Shown: positions 1-9,024 of the stretch, piece by piece
Layout: each line of letters begins with the position of its first letter
Numbering within the stretch: position 1 is the first letter of the stretch
NCBI RefSeq assembly: GCF_017876775.1
Contig: NZ_JAGIOP010000002.1
Span: 1,922,001 to 1,986,000 of the forward strand
Length of the DNA stretch: 64,000 nucleotides
DNA from: Mycolicibacterium lutetiense
GTDB lineage: Bacteria; Actinomycetota; Actinomycetes; Mycobacteriales; Mycobacteriaceae
Reading direction: 5' to 3'
The notes under the pieces: generated by a model
The model's database searches: none
Told to the model about the DNA's origin: nothing
Seen by the model: only the letters and a program-made list of their open reading frames with translations
Program-made: the position numbers and the translations under genes

Positions 1-240
1 GCGGGCATCCCTTGCCGGGTCCGCGGTGACGACATGTAGTTGCGGACACCGGGCCTGCGCCTCACGCCGGCGCAGGCCCCGCCGAACCCCGGTCGCCCGA
101 GCCGACGCCGAGCAGGCGATCACCCGGTTGGCCAGGGTGACCGCGACCGGCACCGTCGAGGTCACACCTGCCGCCGTCGCTGCGGCCACTGCCGGCCAGT
201 CCATACACCAGAGGGCCAGCACCCTGGAATCCGCGGGCAC
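1..240 (-). CDS. imuB: ImuB, Y-family polymerase-like mutasome protein, N-terminal part
   Basis: The first 80 codons read off the left edge of the window. The N-terminus RVLALWCMDWPAVAAA followed by VTLANRVIACSASARATGVR and a RRG(L)RRREAQARCPQL stretch is typical of mycobacterial ImuB. This catalytically dead Y-family polymerase homologue links ImuA' and DnaE2 to the beta clamp during SOS mutagenesis. The start is GTG at 240, only 3 bases after the imuA' stop and in the same frame, so the two genes form an operon. The clamp-binding motif and C-terminus lie outside the window. Family assignment is by recognition of the N-terminus and by context. Confidence 0.85.
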   Translation of the reverse strand, partial: MPADSRVLALWCMDWPAVAAATAAGVTSTVPVAVTLANRVIACSASARATGVRRGLRRREAQARCPQLHVVTADPARDAR

Positions 241-243
241 GAG

Positions 244-951
244 CTATCCGCCTGCCGCACAAGCTGATCCGATGCCCCGTCCCCGGGCACGCATGACCAG
301 CCGGACCCGGCTGATCCGGCCGCGCCCGGGCGTCGGGATGTCCTGGCCGGCACCGGCCACCTCATAACCGCATACCCGGGCCTCCAGCCGAGCCGACGCT
401 CCCTGCCAGTCACCGTCGACGACCAGCAGGGTGCAGCCTTTCTGCCGGGCCCGCGCCACCATCACCCTGGCCCGACTCGGCGGCACCGAACGCCCACCCA
501 GCCCGAGCACCACCAGATCCATCCCGTCCATCAGCACCGCAGCCACCTCGACAGGATCGGCACCCGGATCGGGGATCACCGCGAGCCGACTCAGATCGGC
601 GCCCATTTCCACCGCGGCCAACAGGCCGACATCGGGTTGGCCGATGATCACCGCGTGCCCGCCCGCGGCCGTCACCGCCGCCACCATGCCCAGCGACAGC
701 GACCGGGCACCCGCTGCCACTGCCACAGACCCACGCGGCAGCGTCGTCGGCAGCCCCTCCGGCAACGCTTCAACCAGCGTTTCAGACGGTTCCAGCAAAG
801 ATTCCGGAGCCGATATCACGGTTTCGGACCGGGGCGCACCGCGATGCGCGAGACCCACCTTCCCTGACACCGAGGCAATCTTGCGACGGAGGTGTTCGAC
901 CTGTTCAGAACGGGTAAGTGAGGGAAAATCAAGCTCTGCCGCTACAGTCAC
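244..951 (-). CDS. imuA': ImuA', SOS mutasome accessory protein
   Basis: This is a 235-residue protein with a RecA-like fold lacking a clear Walker A motif. An N-terminal helix ([19 protein letters not shown]) leads to a core with [23 protein letters not shown] and [19 protein letters not shown]. In mycobacteria ImuA' works with ImuB and DnaE2 in damage-induced translesion synthesis. I chose GTG at 951 because GGGAGG stands 6 bases upstream. An ATG at 975 would only add MDGAGGVV. The gene directly precedes imuB and has a LexA box about 40 bases upstream, which fits SOS control of both. Confidence 0.85.
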   Translation of the reverse strand: MTVAAELDFPSLTRSEQVEHLRRKIASVSGKVGLAHRGAPRSETVISAPESLLEPSETLVEALPEGLPTTLPRGSVAVAAGARSLSLGMVAAVTAAGGHAVIIGQPDVGLLAAVEMGADLSRLAVIPDPGADPVEVAAVLMDGMDLVVLGLGGRSVPPSRARVMVARARQKGCTLLVVDGDWQGASARLEARVCGYEVAGAGQDIPTPGRGRISRVRLVMRARGRGIGSACAAGG

Positions 952-987
952 AACAACACCTCCCGCACCATCCACATCTCACTTTGT

Positions 988-1003
988 TCGAATATATGTT
1001 CGA
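988..1003. promoter_or_regulatory. LexA (SOS) box of imuA'-imuB
   Basis: TCGAATATATGTTCGA is a near-perfect palindrome matching the mycobacterial LexA consensus TCGAAC-N4-GTTCGA except for one base. Read on the minus strand, TATATT (996-991) inside the box is a good -10 element. This places transcription start about 30 bases before the imuA' GTG and lets LexA cover the promoter. Confidence 0.85.
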
Positions 1004-1243
1004 TCTCTTGAGTAAACACCCACCCCCCGACAGCGTCAAGCTGCGGGAAGCGGCCGCCACCCCGGGGGCGGGACCGGCCGAAATGGTTCTGCGGCCGTGC
1101 GAACCTTCAGTTAGAGTTCCCTCACCAGAACCCACTTCGGGATGGGACTGGCCACGACTTTGCGTTACAGGTAGTGGGAATCCACCGCGATTCGCCGAAG
1201 ACCAGAGTTCTGCGACAGCACCGGGGACAGTGAGGACAGCATC

Positions 1244-1528
1244 ATGAAGTCAGGACAGTTGACTCGTCGGCTCACCGTCATCGCGGGCGGCGCGGCAGTC
1301 ATCGGGATGATCTCGTTCACCGCGGCGTGCGGCACCGAGGAACAGAAGGGTCCCGAGACCACCACGCCGACCACGACGACGACTACGACCACCACCACGC
1401 CGGCCACCCCCGCCCCACCGCCGCCCGTCGCGCCGACCGAGAAGTCGATCAACCCCACCGGTGGCAACCTGTTCACGCCCGGCGTGAAGGCACCTCCGGC
1501 CCCGACCGCGATCCCCGGCGACAACTAG
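1244..1528 (+). CDS. small Thr/Pro-rich lipoprotein (copy 1)
   Basis: This is a 94-residue predicted lipoprotein. A basic N-terminus (MKSGQLTRRL) and hydrophobic segment end in a lipobox, FTAAC, with the lipidated Cys at about residue 29. The mature part is low complexity: PETTTPTTTTTTTTTT, then Ala/Pro-rich sequence and a C-terminal NLFTPGVKAPP. No catalytic domain is visible; it probably acts as a short spacer or anchor outside the membrane. A close relative lies at 5236-5523, and both have GGGGACAGTGAGGAC just before the ATG. It leads the cassette with the S53 protease and zinc-ribbon genes. Confidence 0.75.
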   Translation: MKSGQLTRRLTVIAGGAAVIGMISFTAACGTEEQKGPETTTPTTTTTTTTTTPATPAPPPPVAPTEKSINPTGGNLFTPGVKAPPAPTAIPGDN

Positions 1529-1558
1529 GCGCGGAGCGCAGAAAGTCGGTCGCTCGCC

Positions 1559-3181
1559 ATGGCCGGGATGAACATCGCCTCCGGGCGAGCGTTACTGGCA
1601 CTGATCCTGTTCAGCGCCCTGCTGGTGTCTGACCTGCGGACTGCGCCCACCCCGGACGGCCCGGCGTACGGATCCACTCACATCACGGGTCCGTACGCCC
1701 AACTACTTTCTGCCTCAGCGGATCTCGGACCAGCCGCGAACGGCTCGGCGCAGCTCACCGTCACGCTAAACAGCGCCGCCCGACCGGCTGAACTGTTCGG
1801 GTGGGCCGAGGAGCATTCACTGTCCATCCGGTGGCGGCCCGGCGATACCTGGGCAATCGCCGAAGGCCAATCCGCAGACCTGGCAACCGCTTTCGGAGTG
1901 GACATCCATGACTACCTGGGCCGGCGCGGTCAAGAGTTCTACGCTTCACCACAGCAGCCGTCGATACCCCAGCGGTTGTCCGGGGAGGTCACCGGAGTCG
2001 GCCGCATCCTGGGCTACACGCCGTACCGGATGTCGCTGCCGGATCTGCGCAACCTGCCGACCGATGTTCCGGACCAGGGGTTGACGCCGCAGGGGGTGCG
2101 CAACACCTACAACCTCGCCAACCTCGCGGAACAGGGGTTCACCGGCAAGGGCACCACCATCGTGTTCTTCGCGTTCGACGGCTTCGATCAGGCCGACCTG
2201 GACACCTTCGCCACCACCTTCGGGCTGCCGACGTTCACACCGATCGTGGTCGGTGGGCAACCGAGCGCCCCGCACGGCGAGACCACCATGGATCTGCAGA
2301 TCGCCCATGCCATCGCCCCGGACGCACAGAAGGTCGTGGTCAATGCCCGGCCGACAGTCCAGGGTGACGGCGCCTACGAGAAGATCGGGAAGATGCTCGA
2401 GTCTGCGGACCAGCAGTTTCCCGGTGCAGTGTGGAGCTTCTCGATCGGCTGGGGCTGCGACAAGCTGATCACCGCCGCCGATCTCGCCCCGGTCCGCTCA
2501 GCCCTGTCCACCGCACACACCCACGGCACCACCGCATTCGACGCCAGCGGCGACCTCGCGGGTCTGGAATGCAAAGGCGGACAAGACTGGTCGTCCGCAC
2601 CCGGCGAGGATGACATCGGCCTGGACTCGGTGGCCTCCCTTCCGGAGATGACCGGTGTCGGCGGCACGACGCTGTCCACCGACGCCCACGGCGGTTGGCT
2701 GGCCGAGCAGGCCTGGTTCGACGTCCCACTGTCGCAGGGCACCGGCGGTGGCGTCTCGGCGATCTTCGACCGCCCCGAGTGGCAGCGCGACGTGTCTGCA
2801 CCCGGCGATGCGAGTGCCGGGCGGCGGCTGACCCCGGATGTGGCCGCAGTGGCCGACCCCTTCACCGGCGTGAAAATCGTGCTGGACAACCAGGTTCTGG
2901 TGGGAGGCGGCACATCGCAGTCCGCACCGTTGTGGGCCGGGATGGCCGCGGTGATGAATCAGTACCTGATCGCCAACGGCGGCCGTGCGCTCGGCGACCT
3001 CAACCCGCTGTTGTACAAGATCGCCTCCGGCGCCCCGCTGCCGGCCTTCCGTGACGTCAGCCTCGGCGGCAACGCGGTGGCCACCGCTTCGCCCGGGTAT
3101 GACGTGGTGACCGGGCTGGGCACACCCGACGTGGAGAACCTGGCCAAGAACATTCTTGTTCTGCAGAAAGCACACCGATGA
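1559..3181 (+). CDS. secreted S53 (sedolisin/kumamolisin) peptidase
   Basis: This 540-residue serine-carboxyl peptidase is probably exported by its N-terminal hydrophobic segment (about residues 9-24). A prodomain (about 40-165) precedes the catalytic domain. The sedolisin residues are present: Glu241 and Asp245 in HGETTMDLQ, the oxyanion Asp332 in DASGDLAG, and nucleophile Ser453 in GGGTSQSAP. The C-terminal Ca2+ site is also there (FRDVSLGG and SPGYDVVTGLGTP). Such enzymes are zymogens that self-activate at acid pH. The stop overlaps the next start (ATGA at 3178), so it is translated with the zinc-ribbon membrane protein. The second cassette at 5236-7330 has no protease. Confidence 0.9.
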   Translation: MAGMNIASGRALLALILFSALLVSDLRTAPTPDGPAYGSTHITGPYAQLLSASADLGPAANGSAQLTVTLNSAARPAELFGWAEEHSLSIRWRPGDTWAIAEGQSADLATAFGVDIHDYLGRRGQEFYASPQQPSIPQRLSGEVTGVGRILGYTPYRMSLPDLRNLPTDVPDQGLTPQGVRNTYNLANLAEQGFTGKGTTIVFFAFDGFDQADLDTFATTFGLPTFTPIVVGGQPSAPHGETTMDLQIAHAIAPDAQKVVVNARPTVQGDGAYEKIGKMLESADQQFPGAVWSFSIGWGCDKLITAADLAPVRSALSTAHTHGTTAFDASGDLAGLECKGGQDWSSAPGEDDIGLDSVASLPEMTGVGGTTLSTDAHGGWLAEQAWFDVPLSQGTGGGVSAIFDRPEWQRDVSAPGDASAGRRLTPDVAAVADPFTGVKIVLDNQVLVGGGTSQSAPLWAGMAAVMNQYLIANGGRALGDLNPLLYKIASGAPLPAFRDVSLGGNAVATASPGYDVVTGLGTPDVENLAKNILVLQKAHR

Positions 3182-4377
3182 CCGACGTCCCCGACGTCCC
3201 CACCACCGAGTGCCGCGTCTGCAAGGTCGATGTGCCCGACGGGAAATACTGCGGGCTGTGCGGGGTGCCGGTCGACAAGGAGCGAGGCGACGGGCCGGAG
3301 TGGTTGCGCCTCAGTGCATCCTGCGTCGCCCCCGATGAGCACCTGCTGCGCCCGTCGATCGCCAGCTCACTGTTCCCCCATCTGTCGCACGAGTCCCGCA
3401 CCCCGTTCCGCATCGCGATGCTCGTCCTGTTGGCCGGGTTGGTGGTCTGCGCGCTGCTGAGGTTGCCCGCGGCCCTGATCGCGGTCGCTGCGCTCGGGCT
3501 CCCCTTGCTGTTCTTGATCTACCTCTACGAGTCGGATGCCTTCCGCGACCTGCCGCGCACCGACCTCGCGCTGACCATCGTGCTGGGAATTGCCCTCGGC
3601 GTGGGGTGGGTGCTTCTCACCGGCCACTTCATGGCCAAGTCCTACGGTGTACCACTCGGTGCCGGGGTGACCGGGTTCCGGATCATGCGCAACGGCTTGG
3701 GAATTCCACTGGGCGGTGCGGTTCTGATGCTCGTGCCTGCGGTCGCAGTCCGGCTGACCCGACCGACGAGCCGGGAATCGTTGGACGGCTTCATGATCGG
3801 CGCTCTCGGCGCGACGGCCTTCACCGCGGCAGCCACCCTGGCCCGGCTGGCACCACAGCTCACCGCCGGCATGGTGGCGCACAACCGCCCGATGTCCGGG
3901 CTGGTCGTCGAAGCCGGAATCCGCGGTGTCGCCGTACCTTTGACCGCGGCGGCCCTCGGCGGCCTGATCGGCGCGGCACTGTGGTTCACCCGCCCCGCCA
4001 CCAAGGTGGACAAACACGTCGGCTATGTCCGGCTGGTGATGTTCTCCTGCGCATTTTCGGTGCTGATCGTCTACTGCGGGCTGGGCCTGATCGATGTGGC
4101 GCGGGTTCCCCAATGGTTCCAGTTGGCGGTGCATCTCGCGGTTTCCGTGCTGGCGTTGTTCGCGCTGCGGGTCGGTCTACACCTGGCGCTGCTGCACGAA
4201 GCGCAGGACGAGATCGCCTCCGACCAACCGATCTTCTGCGCACGCTGCGGGCACGTCGTGCCCGACATGTCGTTCTGCCCCCACTGCGGTGCGGCCACTC
4301 ACGCATCGTCGCGCACTTCCCGTGAAGAACGCCGCGCGCACCGGCCGGTGCGCGACCCGGGATCCGATGCCGGATGA
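3178..4377 (+). CDS. polytopic membrane protein with two zinc ribbons (copy 1)
   Basis: This is a 399-residue protein of unknown function. An N-terminal zinc ribbon (CRVCKVDVPDGKYCGLCG, residues about 12-29) is followed by about eight hydrophobic segments between residues 78 and 340. A second ribbon (CARCGHVVPDMSFCPHCG) lies at about 352-369, before a basic tail. Paired ribbons flanking a membrane domain suggest a metal-dependent sensor or scaffold. The intramembrane-protease motifs of PrsW are not visible. It overlaps by 4 bases the protease upstream and the single-pass protein downstream. Residues 1-395 correspond to the first part of the fused protein at 5594-7330. Confidence 0.7.
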   Translation: MTDVPDVPTTECRVCKVDVPDGKYCGLCGVPVDKERGDGPEWLRLSASCVAPDEHLLRPSIASSLFPHLSHESRTPFRIAMLVLLAGLVVCALLRLPAALIAVAALGLPLLFLIYLYESDAFRDLPRTDLALTIVLGIALGVGWVLLTGHFMAKSYGVPLGAGVTGFRIMRNGLGIPLGGAVLMLVPAVAVRLTRPTSRESLDGFMIGALGATAFTAAATLARLAPQLTAGMVAHNRPMSGLVVEAGIRGVAVPLTAAALGGLIGAALWFTRPATKVDKHVGYVRLVMFSCAFSVLIVYCGLGLIDVARVPQWFQLAVHLAVSVLALFALRVGLHLALLHEAQDEIASDQPIFCARCGHVVPDMSFCPHCGAATHASSRTSREERRAHRPVRDPGSDAG

Positions 4378-5093
4378 GCACGTTCTTCCCCGGCTATGCG
4401 GTACCCATTTCCACCGGCAGAACCCGGGCCATCCGCGGGACCTCGGCCCTGAAAGTACTGGCGATCCTGGGCATCGGTATCGCCCTGGTTGCCGGCGTGC
4501 TGGTCTGGGTCTCGCATGCGACGAGCGAGCCCCCTGTCCGCTACATGTGCCCACCGGAGTGCGGGCTGCCCTCGACCGGGCAGGCGGTGGCGATCAATCC
4601 GGTATTCACCGCCCCCGACGGAAGCTTCTCGGTCTCCTACCCGGTGGCGTCCTCGGCGTACAAGGTCACCACCAACCCGACCGGTGTCACCGCGGAATTC
4701 CAGGCCGGCGACGGCGGGATGCTGCAATTGTTCAGCGAGCCGGCACGTGGACGCGGCGCCGAGGAGATCGCCAACTCTCTGGTCAGGAAGACATTTCCGG
4801 ATACCAAGACCGCCTACAACATCCCCAACGCGATGGTCGGCTACCACCCCGGTTTCGGTCTGGTCGCCGACTGCTGGCCGCAGGGCGCCGCGAGTAACTA
4901 CATGCGGATGCGGGTGTTGGTTTTGGTCGCGGTGAAGGACGACCTCGCACTCATCGCGTCCGGCGTCGGACCGTATCGGGAATTCGCCCCCGGCTCGGGG
5001 GCCAGTAAACCCTCGGGTGCCAACCTGCAACTGGCGCTGGACATGGGGAAATACGTCAACAGTTTCCGGTGGCGCGGAGATCCCGCCCGCTGA
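4374..5093 (+). CDS. single-pass membrane protein with conserved extracytoplasmic domain (copy 1)
   Basis: This is a 239-residue protein. A transmembrane helix at about residues 27-47 (VLAILGIGIALVAGVLVWV) precedes an outside domain of about 185 residues. That domain starts with RYMCPPECGLP, probably a disulfide pair, and ends in LALDMGKYVNSFRWRGD. The domain (FTAPDGSFSVSYPV, NAMVGYHPGFG) is repeated closely in the C-terminal half of the protein at 5594-7330. The start overlaps the upstream stop, ATGA. No enzyme motif was recognised. It may be the sensing or substrate arm of the zinc-ribbon membrane protein, since the paralogue carries both as one chain. Confidence 0.65.
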   Translation: MSTFFPGYAVPISTGRTRAIRGTSALKVLAILGIGIALVAGVLVWVSHATSEPPVRYMCPPECGLPSTGQAVAINPVFTAPDGSFSVSYPVASSAYKVTTNPTGVTAEFQAGDGGMLQLFSEPARGRGAEEIANSLVRKTFPDTKTAYNIPNAMVGYHPGFGLVADCWPQGAASNYMRMRVLVLVAVKDDLALIASGVGPYREFAPGSGASKPSGANLQLALDMGKYVNSFRWRGDPAR

Positions 5094-5235
5094 CCCGCCC
5101 CGGTGCGCGCGCCTGACGCATCCGACCGAAATACACAATTGACGCGCGTGCCGGAGCGCGCTGGGCTAGAGTTTGCTAGCAGACCCGTTTCAGGGCCTGC
5201 ATCTGTGTGTCCGCGGGGGACAGTGAGGACTAATC

Positions 5236-5523
5236 ATGAGGTCACGTCGATCAACTCGTCGCCTCGCAGTTGCCGCAGCCTCCGCCGCGATCGTCGGGAT
5301 GATCGGGCTCAGCGCTTGCGGTACCGGCGAGAAGGCACCGGAGACCACGACGCCGTCCACCACAACGACGACAACGACCACGACACCGTCGGCCCCACCG
5401 CCGGCCGAGCCCACCGAGAAGCAGGGCACCACCCGGAGCCCCAACAGCTTCACGCCCACCCACGTAGAACCGGCGGCGCCGCCCATCGGACGGCACGGGG
5501 TCGGCAGCCCTCATAGGCAATAG
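5236..5523 (+). CDS. small Thr/Pro-rich lipoprotein (copy 2)
   Basis: This is a 95-residue predicted lipoprotein and a paralogue of the one at 1244-1528. MRSRRSTRRL and a hydrophobic stretch end in the lipobox LSAC (Cys about residue 29), then a Thr-rich run and EPTEKQGTTRSPNSFTP. The 15 bases GGGGACAGTGAGGAC before the start are shared with copy 1, so the duplication took the translation signals too. It is followed after 70 bases by the fused membrane protein rather than by a protease. Confidence 0.7.
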   Translation: MRSRRSTRRLAVAAASAAIVGMIGLSACGTGEKAPETTTPSTTTTTTTTTPSAPPPAEPTEKQGTTRSPNSFTPTHVEPAAPPIGRHGVGSPHRQ

Positions 5524-5593
5524 CGCCGGAACCGGCTCTGACGGCCCTGCACTCACCATCGAATGCCGGGTATGCCGGGTATGCCGAATCGAC

Positions 5594-7330
5594 GTGCCGG
5601 CGGGCACATTCTGTGGAGTGTGTGGCGCTTACCTTGACCCGCAGCGCCACGGGGCCGGGTGGCTGAGGCCACGGGCGTACTGTGCCGGTCGCGAGCACCT
5701 GCTGTGGCCGTCGGTGGTCAGCTCACTGTTTCCGGTGCTACCGCACCGTTCGCGCACGCGGTATCGACTCGGGATTGCCGTGCTGGCGGTCGCGGTGCTC
5801 GCCTGCGCACTGCTGCGGGTACCCGCCGCGACGATCGCGCTGGCCGCGTTCGGTCTGCCGCTGCTGTTCGTCACATATCTCCGTGAATCCGCTGTCGTTC
5901 ACCGCCTTTCTGCTCGAACCCTGCTGCTGACCGGTGTTCTGGGCGCCGGACTGGGCGCCGCCTGGGCGCTGCTGACCGGAACCGCCGTGGCGCGCGAGTA
6001 CGACATGCCGATGGGTGTCGACGTACCGCCGTTGCGGGTGATGCGTGACGGTCTCGCCGTCCCACTCGGGGCCATGTTGTTGATGCTGACCCCGGTGGTG
6101 GTGATCCGCCTGTTCGGGCCGCGTACCCGAGAATCGTTGGACGGCTCAGTTATCGGCGCCCTCGGCGCACTTGCTTTCACCGCGGCGGCCACGCTCAGCC
6201 GGTTGGCTCCACAGCTCGACGACGGACTGGTGGACCATGACCGCCCGTTGAGCGGGCTGTTGGTCCAGGCCGGGATCCAGGGCGTGGCGGTGCCTTTGAC
6301 TGCTGCGGCCGCCGGGGCTCTCGTGGGGGTGGTCCTGTGGTTCACGCCGGGGGCGGACAACGCCTGGCAACCGAGACATGTACGTGCGGCCTTGGCACTG
6401 ACGGTCGCATCCGTGCCCGCCTCCTATGCGATCCTCGGCCTGATCGATGTCGCACCGGTACCTGAGATCTTGACGCTGGCGGTGCATTTGGCCGTGGCGA
6501 CATTGGCCTTGCCGGCGTTGCGAATCGGTCTGCAGCTCGCCTTGCTGTACGAAGCGCACGGCACCATCCACCCAGGCGAGTCGGTGCGGTGCCGGCAATG
6601 CGATCACTCGGTTGCCGATATGGCGTTCTGCCTGAACTGCGGCACGGCGATCCACGCATTGCAACGGACGACGCCCCGCCTCGGAGAACCATTTCTGAGG
6701 GCCTGGGGTACTGGCGTCGCGCTGCTGACGGCCGCCCTTGTCGTGGTGTCGGCCATGGTCAGCAGTCCACCCGCGCGCTATCGATGTCCACCGGATTGCG
6801 GCCGTCCGCCGACCAGCGATCCGGTGGCGACGAACCCCCGCTTCACCGCCCCGGACGGCGCATTCTCGGTGTCCTACCCGGTGTCCGGCGCGGCCTACCG
6901 GATCACCACCGCCGACGACGGGGTGACAGCGGATTTCCTGGCCGGCGACGGCGGCACCATGCAACTCATCGGAAAACCCGCGAATGGGCGGACACCGAAG
7001 GACATCGCGACGACCCTGGTGGCGGACACCTATCCCGATGCCGATCTGGACTACGAGATCCCGAATGCCATGGTCGGCTATCAACCCGGGTACGGGATGG
7101 TCCTCGACAGCTGGCCGCACAGCGCGACCGGCGATTACATGCGGATGCGGATGGTCATTCTGACTGCGGTGAAGAACGACCTGGCCCTGATCGCCGTGGC
7201 GACAGGCCCGTACCACGCATACGGCCCTGATTTCGGTCCAGGGATCCCATCCGGCGCCAACCTGGACCTGGCGTTGGATATGGGCAAGTACGTCAACAGT
7301 TTTCGTTGGCGCGGAGACCTACCGCGCTGA
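5594..7330 (+). CDS. fused zinc-ribbon membrane protein plus extracytoplasmic domain (copy 2)
   Basis: This is 578 residues as read from GTG 5594. Residues 1-about 365 match the polytopic zinc-ribbon protein at 3178-4377, including the second ribbon CRQCDHSVADMAFCLNCG. Residues about 370-578 match the single-pass protein at 4374-5093: a helix (GTGVALLTAALVVVSAMV), CPPDCG and a GKYVNSFRWRGD end. The two proteins of cassette 1 are thus one chain here. The start is problematic: homology runs back through CRVCRVCRI (5564-5590), but no ATG, GTG or TTG occurs in frame between the stop at 5465 and GTG 5594. That start removes the first CxxC of the N-terminal ribbon. A 9-base unit TGCCGGGTA is duplicated there. 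Confidence 0.75.
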   Translation: MPAGTFCGVCGAYLDPQRHGAGWLRPRAYCAGREHLLWPSVVSSLFPVLPHRSRTRYRLGIAVLAVAVLACALLRVPAATIALAAFGLPLLFVTYLRESAVVHRLSARTLLLTGVLGAGLGAAWALLTGTAVAREYDMPMGVDVPPLRVMRDGLAVPLGAMLLMLTPVVVIRLFGPRTRESLDGSVIGALGALAFTAAATLSRLAPQLDDGLVDHDRPLSGLLVQAGIQGVAVPLTAAAAGALVGVVLWFTPGADNAWQPRHVRAALALTVASVPASYAILGLIDVAPVPEILTLAVHLAVATLALPALRIGLQLALLYEAHGTIHPGESVRCRQCDHSVADMAFCLNCGTAIHALQRTTPRLGEPFLRAWGTGVALLTAALVVVSAMVSSPPARYRCPPDCGRPPTSDPVATNPRFTAPDGAFSVSYPVSGAAYRITTADDGVTADFLAGDGGTMQLIGKPANGRTPKDIATTLVADTYPDADLDYEIPNAMVGYQPGYGMVLDSWPHSATGDYMRMRMVILTAVKNDLALIAVATGPYHAYGPDFGPGIPSGANLDLALDMGKYVNSFRWRGDLPR

Positions 7331-8884
7331 TCACTCCCACTCGATGGTGCCCGGCGGCTTGCTGGTGACATCCAGCACGACCCGGTTGACCTCGGGCACC
7401 TCATTGGTGATCCGGGTCGAAATCCGTTCCAGCACTTCGTAGGGCACCCGCGTCCAGTCCGCGGTCATGGCGTCCTCACTCGACACGGGCCGCAGCACGA
7501 TCGGGTGCCCGTAAGTACGTCCGTCGCCTTGCACACCCACCGAACGCACGTCCGCCAGCAGCACCACCGGGCACTGCCAGATCTGTTGATCCAAACCGGC
7601 GGCGGTGAGTTCCTCACGGGCGATGGCATCGGCACGCCGCAGGGTGTCCAACCGATCGGCAGTCACCTCACCGACGATGCGGATACCCAGGCCCGGACCC
7701 GGGAAGGGTTGGCGGGCAACGATTTCCTCGGGCAGGCCGAGTTCACGACCCACCGCGCGCACCTCGTCCTTGAACAACAGGCGCAGCGGCTCGACGAGCT
7801 TGAACTTCAGATCTTCTGGCAGGCCGCCGACATTGTGGTGGCTCTTGATGTTGGCCGTGCCGGTGCCGCCACCGGATTCCACCACGTCGGGATACAGCGT
7901 GCCCTGCACCAGGAACTCGATGTCGGCCTCGCTGAGGGTGTCACGCACCGCCCCTTCGAAGGCCCGGATGAACTCGCGGCCGATGATCTTGCGCTTGCCC
8001 TCGGGGTTGGTCACCCCGGTCAACGCCTCGAGGAACCGGTCGGCGACATCGACGGTCACCAACTTGGCACCGGTCGCGGCGACGAAATCGCGCTGCACCT
8101 GGGCTCGCTCCCCCGCCCGCAGCAGGCCGTGGTCGACGAACACACACGTCAACCGGTCGCCGATGGCGCGCTGCACCAACGCGGCGGCCACCGCGGAGTC
8201 GACTCCGCCGGACAGACCACAGATGGCCTGGCCGTCACCGACCTGGGCGCGCACTGCCTCGATCAACTGCTCGGCGATGTTGGCGGCGGTCCACGTCGCC
8301 CCGATACCGGCGAAGTCGTGCAGGAACCGGCTCAGGATCTGCTGGCCGTGCGGAGAGTGCAGCACCTCGGGGTGGTACTGGACGCCGGCCAACCGTCGCG
8401 CCCGATTCTCGAACCCTGCGACCGGGGCGCCGGCGCTGGAGGCGACCACCTCGAAGCCCTCCGGCGCGGCCGTCACCGCGTCTCCGTGGCTCATCCACAC
8501 CGGCTGGGTATCGGGCAGATCGGCATGTAGATCGCCGCCGGCGACGTTCAGCTCGGTGCGCCCGTATTCGCTGGTCCCGGTGTGTTCGACGGTGCCGCCC
8601 AGCGCCTGCGCCATGGCCTGGAAGCCGTAGCAGATACCGAACACCGGGATGTCGAGATCGAACAACGCGGGGTCCAGCCGTGGGGCGCCTTCGGCGTACA
8701 CACTGGCCGGGCCACCGGACAGCACGATGGCCTGCGGATCCTTGGCCTTGATCTCCTCGACCGTGGTGGTATGCGGGATGACCTCGGAAAACACCCGCGC
8801 CTCACGGACCCGGCGAGCGATCAGCTGTGCGTACTGAGCGCCGAAGTCGACGACGAGGACAGGACGGGGCGATGCAGATGTCAC
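7331..8884 (-). CDS. guaA: GMP synthase (glutamine-hydrolysing)
   Basis: This 517-residue enzyme makes GMP from XMP, ATP and glutamine in the cytosol. The N-terminal class I glutaminase domain shows the nucleophile Cys in [10 protein letters not shown] and HxE in [10 protein letters not shown]. The ATP pyrophosphatase domain has the P-loop [15 protein letters not shown]. The C-terminal dimerisation domain ends [17 protein letters not shown], the usual terminus. Length is normal. It is transcribed towards the zinc-ribbon cassette (convergent, adjacent stops) and away from the HAD gene. Confidence 0.97.
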   Translation of the reverse strand: MTSASPRPVLVVDFGAQYAQLIARRVREARVFSEVIPHTTTVEEIKAKDPQAIVLSGGPASVYAEGAPRLDPALFDLDIPVFGICYGFQAMAQALGGTVEHTGTSEYGRTELNVAGGDLHADLPDTQPVWMSHGDAVTAAPEGFEVVASSAGAPVAGFENRARRLAGVQYHPEVLHSPHGQQILSRFLHDFAGIGATWTAANIAEQLIEAVRAQVGDGQAICGLSGGVDSAVAAALVQRAIGDRLTCVFVDHGLLRAGERAQVQRDFVAATGAKLVTVDVADRFLEALTGVTNPEGKRKIIGREFIRAFEGAVRDTLSEADIEFLVQGTLYPDVVESGGGTGTANIKSHHNVGGLPEDLKFKLVEPLRLLFKDEVRAVGRELGLPEEIVARQPFPGPGLGIRIVGEVTADRLDTLRRADAIAREELTAAGLDQQIWQCPVVLLADVRSVGVQGDGRTYGHPIVLRPVSSEDAMTADWTRVPYEVLERISTRITNEVPEVNRVVLDVTSKPPGTIEWE

Positions 8885-9024
8885 CGCAACAGTCTAGTGG
8901 GCTGGTCAGCGCGGGCCTGAACCGCTGCGTGGCGACGGGTATCGCAGCCGAAGGCGTGTTTGAACCCATCCCTCGCGCGGTCATTACGCATGATGGAGAA
9001 GACGTCGGCGAAAGCGAGGACGCT

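Noticed and set aside
3178..4377. PrsW-type intramembrane protease
   Set aside because: The paired Glu and His motifs of that family are not seen; only the zinc ribbons and helices are supportable.
5563..5600. Three tandem ATGs (5563, 5572, 5581) as the start of the fused membrane protein
   Set aside because: They are in a different frame from the zinc-ribbon homology and would encode unrelated sequence.
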